A DNA stretch of 8,313 nucleotides from Spirochaetaceae bacterium. GTDB lineage: Bacteria > Spirochaetota > Spirochaetia > Treponematales > Breznakiellaceae. Of the stretch, positions 1 to 6,264 are shown piece by piece. A program made the translations under genes and the position numbers. Every line of letters begins with the position of its first letter. Within the stretch, counting starts at the first letter, position 1. The notes under the pieces are model-generated. The model was not told the origin of the DNA. It saw only the letters and a list, made by a program, of their open reading frames with translations, and searched no databases. Where the stretch lies: assembly GCA_031283025.1 (NCBI GenBank), contig JAITCP010000091.1:1-8313 (forward strand). The letters are read 5' to 3'.

Positions 1-873
1 GGCTTCCACCGCCCTGGCAAAAGTTTCCAGCGCCTCAGCCCGCCCCCTGGCCCGCTCCAGGTTAAAGTCCCGGATAAACACTTCCAGTTCGGCGCTTTCA
101 AGGCCGCCGGAAATTTCTAAAGGGCAGTAATAACCGTAATAACCGTCAGTGGCCTCGGGGCTTTCCGAACGGGGGAGCATCATGGCAAAGGCGGCGGCCA
201 TAAGGCAGGCGTTTGCCAACTGGCCGCGGGCCGTGCCCAGATGTATCACCCTGCCGGTAAATGAAACACGGGCTTCTATCGCGTTAAAGCACTCCGTCTC
301 CAGTTCCCCCAGCGGGCCGCCGTCCAGAGTGTAGCAGGCGGCCAATTCGCCGCCGCCCGCAAGCGCATTGATCTGCTCCATGGGGAAAAAAGGCAGCCCC
401 TTGCCCGTTTCTTCATCGGGGGAAAAGACGATCAAAACCGGGCCATGCTTTATTTCCGGATGGGAGGCAAGGTATTCGGCAGCGCCCATAATTTCTGCAA
501 TCCCCGCTTTGTCATCCGCCCCTAAAAGTGTGTTTCCGTCACTGCGGATCACCGTAACGCCCGCGCTGTTTTTTTCCATAACGGGCTTAACATCTTTGCC
601 GGACACATCCTGGGCGGTATCCAGATGGGCCATAAATCCTATGGCCGGTTTGTCTTCAAAACCGGGGCTGGCGGGAAGTTTTCCCAGTACATAACAATGA
701 TCGGTAATCTCTACCCCGATAACGCTCAGAGCTTCAAGCTCCCCCGCCAAAAGCCGGGCCAGTTCCCACTGGCCTTCACTGGAAGGCGTGGCTTCGCTGT
801 GCCTGTCGCTGGTAGTATGAATCGCCGCATAACGAAGAAAGCGGGGAACTATCAAACCTTCGATATTATCCAT
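1..873 (-). CDS. pepT: Peptidase T (tripeptidase, M20B family), C-terminus beyond window
   Basis: PepT is a cytoplasmic di-zinc aminopeptidase that removes the N-terminal residue of tripeptides in peptide catabolism. The frame is open from ATG at 873-871 to the window edge, giving 291 residues of about 400 usual. The M20 metal-site motifs appear in order: HLD (H83, D85), LLGADDKAG with bridging D120, PDEETGKG with catalytic E154 and ligand E155, and YTLDGG with D184. The dimerisation-domain motif HLGTARG starts at H211, and EGYxGxY- and IRDF-like stretches follow. The last histidine ligand lies in the missing part. An in-frame TAA seven codons upstream makes this ATG the first possible one; the ribosome site is only a weak purine run. 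The segment between H83 and D120 is about 20 residues shorter than I recall for the E. coli enzyme, and HPG has become HLG. It is divergent from the DUF2156 gene, with 60 bases between them. The family call is firm. Confidence 0.93.
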   Translation of the reverse strand, partial: MDNIEGLIVPRFLRYAAIHTTSDRHSEATPSSEGQWELARLLAGELEALSVIGVEITDHCYVLGKLPASPGFEDKPAIGFMAHLDTAQDVSGKDVKPVMEKNSAGVTVIRSDGNTLLGADDKAGIAEIMGAAEYLASHPEIKHGPVLIVFSPDEETGKGLPFFPMEQINALAGGGELAACYTLDGGPLGELETECFNAIEARVSFTGRVIHLGTARGQLANACLMAAAFAMMLPRSESPEATDGYYGYYCPLEISGGLESAELEVFIRDFNLERARGRAEALETFARAVEA

Positions 874-933
874 AATTTCTTTTCTATTACCTTACTGTAG
901 CATTAAACGGCCCTCCGGCCTATACTGGAATAA

Positions 934-1830
934 GTGTTGATACCGGAATTCCCCGATTTTGTACCAATCAGTTACGAACTGCGGAACGAGATGCATCCCC
1001 AGCTTCCCATGACGGTGGACGGGGTATCGGAATACACTTTTGCCAACCTCTACCTTTTTAGAAGGCGCTACCTTTACAAGGTATCTAAAATACAATGCAA
1101 AACCTTTATTATTTCAGGAATTCAGCCTCCGGCGGCAGAAGGCGGGACGGAAAAGAAATTTTTCTGCACCCCCTGCGCCGTTCCCGGGCGGGGTATTCTG
1201 GAGGAGCTGTTCAAAACCCATGATTACTGGAAGGGGATTCCCGATTCCCTCCTGACCCCGGACAGGGATCGTATGGAAGAATGGGGCATTAGCTTTGCAG
1301 AAGACCGTAACAACTTTGATTACCTCTACTTGCGGACTGACCTTGCGGAACTGCCGGGGAAAAAATTCCACAAAAAGCGCAATCTGGTCAGCCAGTTTCA
1401 CAACAGCTATGCGGAATGGGAAGCAAAGCCCTTAACGGCGGAATTGATTCCGGTTGCGCTGGAGATTCTAGAAAAATGGCGCGAGCAAAAAGGCTTTGAC
1501 GGCGATTTTCTGGCCGCCACGGAAGCGCTCCAACAGTTCGAGGGGCTCTTTCTTCAAGGCATGGTATACTGGGTAGGGGGAAAGCCCGCCGCATGGTGCT
1601 TGGGAGAGCGCCTTGCAAGGGGCCGGATGTTTGCCGTCCATTTTGAAAAAGCGCTGGAGGAGTTTAAGGGAATTTATCAGTTTGTAAACCAGCATTATGC
1701 CGCCTCCCTTCCCGGACACTACATTCACATTAACCGTGAACAGGATTTGGGGGATGAAGGGCTCCGGCAGGCCAAGATGAGCTACAGGCCCTGCGGCTTT
1801 GTACGGAAATTTACGGCGCACAGGGGGTAA
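934..1830 (+). CDS. DUF2156 / LPG_synthase_C-like protein (GNAT-fold, function unknown)
   Basis: This 298-residue soluble protein resembles the stand-alone DUF2156 family, related to the C-terminal aminoacyl-transferase domain of MprF-type phosphatidylglycerol lysyltransferases. Family-like stretches are SEYTFANLYLFRRRY (32-46), FDYLYLRTDLAELPGKKFHK (128-147), the strand-turn MVYWVGGKPAAWCLGE (210-225), and the C-terminal block YIHINREQDLGDEGLR then KMSYRP (263-286). There is no membrane domain like that of MprF, so lipid modification should not be assumed; the substrate is unknown. The start is uncertain. GTG 934 directly follows an in-frame TAA (931-933), and TTG 937 is better spaced (6 bases) from GGAA at 927-930. 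A lone TATACT (-10-like, 921-926) lies so close that the transcript could be nearly leaderless, but no good -35 is seen. The stop is two bases from the downstream metal sensor, so the two are probably co-transcribed. Confidence 0.85.
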   Translation: MLIPEFPDFVPISYELRNEMHPQLPMTVDGVSEYTFANLYLFRRRYLYKVSKIQCKTFIISGIQPPAAEGGTEKKFFCTPCAVPGRGILEELFKTHDYWKGIPDSLLTPDRDRMEEWGISFAEDRNNFDYLYLRTDLAELPGKKFHKKRNLVSQFHNSYAEWEAKPLTAELIPVALEILEKWREQKGFDGDFLAATEALQQFEGLFLQGMVYWVGGKPAAWCLGERLARGRMFAVHFEKALEEFKGIYQFVNQHYAASLPGHYIHINREQDLGDEGLRQAKMSYRPCGFVRKFTAHRG

Positions 1831-1832
1831 TC

Positions 1833-2192
1833 ATGAAGAAGGAAAACCAATTTACCTGCGATTGTGAAGTTATCCATGAAGACGTGGTAAAGCGCGTCCG
1901 CGCCGTTATGCCAAAAGACAGGGATTTTTACGATTTGGCCAACCTGTACAAGGTATTTGCGGATAAAACCCGCCTGCGTATATTGTGGGCCCTTTCCTGC
2001 GATCCCCTGTGCGTTTGCGATTTGGCGGTCTTGACCGGAATGACCAAATCGGCAATTTCCCATCAGTTAAAATCTTTGCGCCTTGCCAACTTTGTCAAAT
2101 ATGAAAAACAGGGCAAAATGGTCATTTACTCCCTTATGGACAGCCATATAAAAGATATTTTTGAAAATGGGTTTGAACACATAAAAGAATAG
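1833..2192 (+). CDS. ArsR/SmtB-family metal-sensing repressor, CadC/SmtB type
   Basis: This 119-residue winged-helix repressor belongs to the ArsR/SmtB family, whose members leave DNA when they bind metal. The core is the YKVFADKTRLRIL helix (39-51), the recognition helix-turn-helix CDLAVLTGMTKSAISHQLKS (62-81) and the beta wing KYEKQGKMVIYSL (89-101). Two metal sites can be read. One is a perfect SmtB/CzrA alpha-5 pattern D-x-H-x10-H-x2-E (D103, H105, H116, E119, the last residue). The other is a CadC-like cysteine set: C9 and C11 near the N-terminus plus C60-V-C62 in the helix before the HTH. Zn, Cd or Pb are therefore the likely inducers. ATG 1833 is preceded by AGGGGG inside the end of the DUF2156 gene. 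The likely target is the inverted repeat before the efflux ATPase at 6210-6241; no similar operator is seen before its own operon. The family call is firm, the metal inferred. Confidence 0.92.
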   Translation: MKKENQFTCDCEVIHEDVVKRVRAVMPKDRDFYDLANLYKVFADKTRLRILWALSCDPLCVCDLAVLTGMTKSAISHQLKSLRLANFVKYEKQGKMVIYSLMDSHIKDIFENGFEHIKE

Positions 2193-2250
2193 GCTCCCGA
2201 AGAAGTTCACACGAAGGGGAGGGAAGGGCGGTGTTGTAAGTTATTTATGG

Positions 2251-2482
2251 TAGTTAATAACTCACCTTACGCAAAATTATGTAATGAAAAAAACCACGGA
2301 GTAACACGGAGTTTAGAAGACACGGAGTGACACGGAGAAGGAGAAAAAGTGGAAGTCCATGATACCGCAAAAAAAATACGGGGTTTTTAAGACGATTTTT
2401 GCTTTTTCTCTGTGAAACTCCGTGTATTAACTCCGCGAACTCCGTGGTTTTCTTTTTTCTGCGTAACATGAGTTAATAACTA
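2251..2482. repeat. 232-bp imperfect inverted repeat with CACGGAGT units (MITE-like or palindromic intergenic element)
   Basis: The two ends are inverted copies of each other: 2251-2272 pairs with 2461-2482 at 19 of 22 positions. Inner pairs include exact matches AAAACCACGGAGT (2290-2302 with 2439-2451), ACACGGAGTTT (2304-2314 with 2415-2425) and GAGAAAAAG (2341-2349 with 2402-2410). The left arm holds four ACGGAG units and the right arm shows the complement. The central 50 bases do not pair. RNA from either strand could fold into a long hairpin, and the T-rich run after the right arm could help it end transcription between the convergent ArsR and caspase genes. It encodes no transposase; a 71-residue ORF inside it is just the repeat translated. 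In the rest of the 389-base gap (2193-2250 and 2483-2581) I see no gene; the right flank is CT-rich. Mobility is inferred, not shown. Confidence 0.75.
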
Positions 2483-2581
2483 GCTATGCTTGATTAACTC
2501 ATCCTCTCTTATCCTCTTTGTGTTCTTTGTTCCTCCATGACCTTCGTAAGAAATATCTCAGGTAAAATCTCCTTGCAGCGC

Positions 2582-5500
2582 CTACCGAGCTATGTCAAAA
2601 TCGCTGAAACCCCAGGTGTACGGTACCGGCTTTTGCTGGTATCGCAAATTTTCGGTTAACTTCTTAACATCTTCCCGTACATACCAGGAAAGCCCCAATA
2701 CGCTGATTCCGTCCCAGTTTCCACGTGGTACATCCGTCTCTCCGTTCAAACTGCGGATTATACTGTAGGAAAATACTCCGTGGCCGCCCCACTTCCATGA
2801 AAGCCTTTCAGGAGGATCCTCATAAGAATACTTGTCCCCTTCACTGGCGGCCAGCATATACGCGTTGGTTCGCTGCAGTGAGTGCATGAAACTGTCTATG
2901 TCCATGCCGCCGGAATTGCAAGCGTCTATGAATATCAGCCGCCTCCCCGGCTTGTCCATCACCTTCTTCAGAACTTCATCGGATATGGCATAAGCGGGGT
3001 TTACTTTGCCGTTTTTCATAACCGCATCTTTTGTCAAAAAATAAAACTTGTTTCCTTCGCTTATGCCGTGGCCCCCAAGAAACAACAATACCACGTCCCG
3101 CGGACCTGCGCCTTCCAGAAAACTTAAATGCTTGAGGATGTTTTCCGCTGTGGGCTCGATTCCTCCGTCTATGATCAAGCGCGAGTGTACCGTGCTATAC
3201 CGTTTACCCTGCTGGGCTTCAAATGATTTTACCAGCTCTTTTGCGTCATTGGCGCAATAGTTAAGGTTACCCAAACTCGGCAAGTTACCGGTTCCGGCAT
3301 TGTCGTAGGCATTTACCCCCACCGCCAGTATCCAGAGGTCCGGCAGCGGCACTTCCGTGCCTGTGGGAGGCTCCCAGTTTACGTCTACATTGCCGTATTC
3401 CCCCGAATACCCCCAGGAGTAGCCGTTAAAAGCCATGACCTCGATACGGTTGCTTCCCCGCTCCACCAGCGTTACCGGCACGGTAAACTCTACGGTTTTG
3501 ATATTCCGGCGCAAAGAAAGGCCCCCCGTTACCGCAGTGATTCCCGGCGTGCCCGTTACGGTACGGAGTTCCTCCCCGCCGATACGCACCCCGTTGACCA
3601 GGACGCGAATGTCCTTAATGGGCTGGTTTCTGTCTTTTACCTCCACTTTAAGGGTTACCGTACCGTTTCCTGTTACGGTACTTCCCGCTGCCGGGGATTT
3701 GATGATGATTGAGGGCGGCTCAAAATCCCCCGCCTGCTGTATGGAAAGGCCGGTGTTAGGCGGGTCTTGTCTTCCCCGGAGCCGCGCCTCTACCACGTCA
3801 GGCCGGTAAAAGATGCCGCTATATGCGTCAATGGTACTCAGGCGGCGGCCATCAATAAGGACATTGATAAAGCGGGCACCCTTGGAGGATGAACGGTAGT
3901 AGCCGTCATGGGTGATGGTAAGCCATTCCCCGTCAATCCGTGATGCCCCCCGCGCCGTTTCCTGGGACATATCCTTGGTAACAGCCCGCCCGTCTTCCCC
4001 GGTAAAGTAGACAAAGCAGGCGATTTCGCTAAGGTCATCGGCATTGTAGAGGCGGGCAGTGCCGTCAGAGATGCCTGCGAGGATGCGGGTGCCGTTGGAG
4101 GTGTAGGAGAGGGATTGTGCCACGTTCAGCAGTTTATTGTTAGCTCCTTTATAATGATATGTCCCATCGTTACTAATTTCCCATTTTAGAATATTTTTAT
4201 TGTCAGTGCTGGCAATAATGTAACGGTCATTCGGGCTAAAACCAACTGACCGTATTTGGAGAATATTAATATCAGCTTCAAGAGTCATTGTCAAATCTGT
4301 CTCAATATCATAGATTTCAATAGTATGATCCCTAAAGCCACAGACAACTTTCTTGCCATCAGAATTAAAAGCTACGGAATTTACTTCATAATGATGCGTG
4401 GTAAACCTGCGAAATAAAATATATTTTCCTGTATCCGATGATTCCCATATACAGATGGTGTTATCATAAGAACCGGAAACGAGTCGTTTACCATCTGTGC
4501 TGAATGCCACCGAAGAAACTAAATCTCTATGCCCGCGAAGAATGTCCAGTTCCTTACCGGTTTCTGTGTCCCATATACGAATTGTTCTATCACCAGAAGA
4601 AGATGCAAGGTGTTTACCGTCCGGATTGAATGAAAGAGAAAATACGTAACCATCATGTCCCCCAAAATTAAACAGTTCCTTTCCTGTTTCCACATCCCAT
4701 ATCTTGATTTCATCTTCTGATGAATTTGTTCTATTAAGACCGCTGTAGCCAATGTATGATGGAAAGGCTCCGGCAGCGACCTTGCGTCCGTCCGGGCTGA
4801 TGACAACAGCATATACACTATTAATATGTTCAAAACTTTGCTCAAGAATGCCGGTTTCGGCATTCCAAATGTTTACTTTTCCATTTATGGAACTTGTTGC
4901 TATTCTCTTCCCATCTTTACTAATATCAGCGCATGTAAGCGGGTAAGTTGTTTCAGCGAATGTTTTGATACATTTCCCTGTTTCTACATCCCATAGTCTT
5001 GCGGTAGTATCAGCAGAGGCGGTAAGGATATGCTTGCCGTCATGACTCCAATCAACATTCAGTATACTATTTATATGCGCTGAAAACTCCCGTATCATTG
5101 CGCCAGTCTCTACATCCCAGATTTTTATAATGGGATAATGATAAACACTTCCCACTGTTACGATACGCGTACCATCAGGGCTGAATTTTACTCCGTAAAC
5201 TACATCTTGATCGTTCCATACAAAATCTCCGATTTGCTGATAAGAAAGCCACCCGGCTTTACTATTATTAAGGTCTATTATTCGAACAGTAACCCCACGT
5301 TTGATTTCTTGATCTGAAACAAATGTTGCTCCTGAAACATTTACAATATATTCACCGTCAGGACTCCATGCGGCAAGATAACCTGAATCTAATGCGCGTA
5401 TTTCAGAGGCAGCGAGATCACATACCATAATTTTCGCATCATCAGATACGGCTACAATTTGTTTTCCATCAGGACTAAAAATTGCAGAATGGACAGTGTA

Positions 5501-6028
5501 ACTATATCCTTTCCAAATGCCAGATTGTCTGCCAGTTGAAACATTCCAGAAACGGGTTGTTTTATCAGCGGAAGTTGAAACAAGGATGCTGCTATCAGGA
5601 CTAAAGTCAACAGAATAAACCTTATCTTGATGTTGGAAAGTACGAGGTTCGCATACCTCAGAGGAGAAACTATCAACATCCCAAATTTTGATTGTATTGT
5701 CAATTGAACCCGAAGCAATGTATTTTCCGTCACGACTCCAAGCGACAGATTTTACTTCGCCGTCGTGGCTATAAAAGGATTTGACAAGAATGCCGGTTTC
5801 CGCTTCCCAAACCTTAACCGCACCAGCATTATCGCCGGTAAGCACATATCGGCCATCCGGGCTGAACACGGCTGAGTTGACTCCTCCCGACACCTGGGGG
5901 AAGACTCTTACATCGGGGGTTGCAGACGCTTTTTCCGTACCGGGACCAATTCGAGGGCCGGCAACGCAGGCGCAAAGCAAGAGCGCTGTACATAACGGGG
6001 CGGCAGTTAACAGCGGGAACTTTTTCAT
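2582..6028 (-). CDS. Predicted lipoprotein with 14 WD40 repeats, Ig-like domain and C-terminal caspase-like peptidase
   Basis: This 1148-residue protein is a WD40-caspase fusion. The N-terminus is a lipoprotein signal: KK, a hydrophobic run, then lipobox LCAC with C21 as the probable lipidated residue. Fourteen WD40 units follow (about 47-675), with typical FSPDG...DxTIKIWDVETG cores, enough for two seven-bladed propellers; units 5 and 9 are enlarged. A connector with EWLTITHDGYY (701-711) leads to an Ig-like domain (about 769-885) opening with PPSIIIKSPAAGSTV. The caspase-like domain runs from about 896 to the end: WILAVGVNAY, LNYCANDA (922-929), catalytic H987 in FLGGHG, catalytic C1037 in FIDACNSGG, then AASEGD and GHGVFSYSII. 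The His-Cys pair is intact, so activity is plausible. The signal places it outside the cytoplasm, on a membrane facing the periplasm or cell surface. Start is M at 6028, not the ATG 30 bases upstream, because AAGGAG lies 8 bases before it. Substrate and role are unknown. Confidence 0.93.
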   Translation of the reverse strand: MKKFPLLTAAPLCTALLLCACVAGPRIGPGTEKASATPDVRVFPQVSGGVNSAVFSPDGRYVLTGDNAGAVKVWEAETGILVKSFYSHDGEVKSVAWSRDGKYIASGSIDNTIKIWDVDSFSSEVCEPRTFQHQDKVYSVDFSPDSSILVSTSADKTTRFWNVSTGRQSGIWKGYSYTVHSAIFSPDGKQIVAVSDDAKIMVCDLAASEIRALDSGYLAAWSPDGEYIVNVSGATFVSDQEIKRGVTVRIIDLNNSKAGWLSYQQIGDFVWNDQDVVYGVKFSPDGTRIVTVGSVYHYPIIKIWDVETGAMIREFSAHINSILNVDWSHDGKHILTASADTTARLWDVETGKCIKTFAETTYPLTCADISKDGKRIATSSINGKVNIWNAETGILEQSFEHINSVYAVVISPDGRKVAAGAFPSYIGYSGLNRTNSSEDEIKIWDVETGKELFNFGGHDGYVFSLSFNPDGKHLASSSGDRTIRIWDTETGKELDILRGHRDLVSSVAFSTDGKRLVSGSYDNTICIWESSDTGKYILFRRFTTHHYEVNSVAFNSDGKKVVCGFRDHTIEIYDIETDLTMTLEADINILQIRSVGFSPNDRYIIASTDNKNILKWEISNDGTYHYKGANNKLLNVAQSLSYTSNGTRILAGISDGTARLYNADDLSEIACFVYFTGEDGRAVTKDMSQETARGASRIDGEWLTITHDGYYRSSSKGARFINVLIDGRRLSTIDAYSGIFYRPDVVEARLRGRQDPPNTGLSIQQAGDFEPPSIIIKSPAAGSTVTGNGTVTLKVEVKDRNQPIKDIRVLVNGVRIGGEELRTVTGTPGITAVTGGLSLRRNIKTVEFTVPVTLVERGSNRIEVMAFNGYSWGYSGEYGNVDVNWEPPTGTEVPLPDLWILAVGVNAYDNAGTGNLPSLGNLNYCANDAKELVKSFEAQQGKRYSTVHSRLIIDGGIEPTAENILKHLSFLEGAGPRDVVLLFLGGHGISEGNKFYFLTKDAVMKNGKVNPAYAISDEVLKKVMDKPGRRLIFIDACNSGGMDIDSFMHSLQRTNAYMLAASEGDKYSYEDPPERLSWKWGGHGVFSYSIIRSLNGETDVPRGNWDGISVLGLSWYVREDVKKLTENLRYQQKPVPYTWGFSDFDIAR
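4138..5764. other. AT-rich segment inside the WD40-caspase gene (repeats 2-13)
   Basis: Hand counts of G+C per 60 bases change sharply inside this one reading frame. On the 3' side 4021-4080 has 35 and 4081-4140 has 33, while 4141-4200 has 16 and 4261-4320 has 17. Inside the segment 4321-4380, 4921-4980, 5281-5340 and 5641-5700 have 23 or 24. On the 5' side 5821-5880 returns to 34. The 3' edge lies almost exactly at the border of WD40 units 13 and 14; the 5' edge is more gradual (27 at 5701-5760, 29 at 5761-5820), near the border of units 1 and 2. Recombination or separate ancestry of the repeat block would explain it; relaxed codon choice within repeats is the alternative. Confidence 0.65.
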
Positions 6029-6036
6029 GGGAATTT

Positions 6037-6042
6037 CTCCTT
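6037..6042 (-). promoter_or_regulatory. Ribosome binding site deciding the start of the WD40-caspase gene
   Basis: Read on the minus strand this is AAGGAG, followed by eight bases and then ATG at 6028-6026. It supports the start MKKFPLL, which also begins the lipoprotein signal peptide directly. The alternative ATG at 6058 would place an unlikely polar MIPCQKGEIP in front of the signal and would bury this site inside the coding region. Confidence 0.85.
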
Positions 6043-6046
6043 TTTG

Positions 6047-6108
6047 ACAGGGTATCATTCGGCGGATTTTCTTTCCACCTATTATATATAGGTGAAAAAC
6101 TACCCTGT
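6047..6108 (-). promoter_or_regulatory. Nested inverted repeats and possible -10 in the leader of the WD40-caspase gene
   Basis: An outer exact 8-base inverted repeat, ACAGGGTA (6047-6054) and TACCCTGT (6101-6108), encloses an inner exact 7-base one, CACCTAT (6076-6082) and ATAGGTG (6088-6094). On the minus strand the inner repeat contains TATAAT (6086-6081), so it may be an operator over the promoter; no convincing -35 is seen 16-18 bases upstream of it. If transcription begins further upstream, the same sequences could fold in the mRNA leader just ahead of the ribosome site. It is unlike the repeat before the ATPase, so a different regulator would be expected. Confidence 0.45.
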
Positions 6109-6209
6109 TTTTTCCCGTGAGGTGAAATTTTCTTGGATTTCTTGCCGTTCATACAGTTTTTTGGTACTGGGAAGCTCTGAAACCGGCTGCTTTTTGCGGT
6201 TTTTTTGTT

Positions 6210-6241
6210 ATCAATAGTTGAATAATTGTTCAACTGTTGAT
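6210..6241 (+). promoter_or_regulatory. Predicted ArsR/SmtB-type operator for the metal efflux operon
   Basis: This is an inverted repeat with 13-base arms, one mismatch and a 6-base spacer; its core is AGTTGAA, TAATTG, TTCAACT. It matches the TGAA-N6-TTCA layout known for operators of SmtB/CzrA/CadC-type repressors. It covers the -35 and spacer of the ATPase promoter and ends on the first base of its -10, so a bound repressor would block RNA polymerase. The repressor gene at 1833-2192 is the obvious candidate partner. Confidence 0.82.
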
Positions 6242-6246
6242 ATAAT
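6218..6246 (+). promoter_or_regulatory. Sigma-70-type promoter of the efflux ATPase/CDF operon
   Basis: TTGAAT (-35, 6218-6223) and a consensus TATAAT (-10, 6241-6246) are separated by exactly 17 bases. Transcription should begin near 6253, leaving a very short leader in which AGGAG (6253-6257) is the ribosome site, seven bases before ATG 6265. The strong -10 fits a promoter held off by a repressor. Confidence 0.8.
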
Positions 6247-6264
6247 GAAAATAGGAGATTTTTT

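Noticed and set aside
149..900. Plus-strand ORFs of 61, 108 and 91 residues opposite pepT
   Set aside because: All lie over the intact peptidase T frame, which carries every expected metal-site motif.
2290..2340. Regularly repeated ACGGAG units that could suggest a CRISPR array
   Set aside because: The units are only 7-10 bases, irregularly spaced and part of an inverted repeat; there are no spacers of constant length and no cas genes.
2254..2469. A 71-residue minus-strand ORF in the gap after the metal sensor
   Set aside because: It lies wholly inside the inverted repeat and its residues are simply the translated CACGGAG units and T-rich runs.
3435..3809. A 124-residue plus-strand ORF opposite the Ig-like and linker region
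   Set aside because: It is antisense to a clearly conserved domain, with no ribosome site or recognisable family.
6029..6058. An ATG 30 bases upstream that would lengthen the caspase-like protein by 10 residues
   Set aside because: It has no good ribosome site and would put a polar stretch ahead of the signal peptide; the downstream ATG has AAGGAG at ideal spacing.
6181..6206. A possible plus-strand terminator, AACCG and CGGTT followed by a T run
   Set aside because: The stem is only 5 bases with an 11-base loop, and no plus-strand gene ends nearby for it to serve.
5829..6233. A 134-residue minus-strand ORF overlapping the start and leader of the caspase gene
   Set aside because: It is in another frame over a coding region and regulatory sites, with low-complexity basic residues and no family resemblance.
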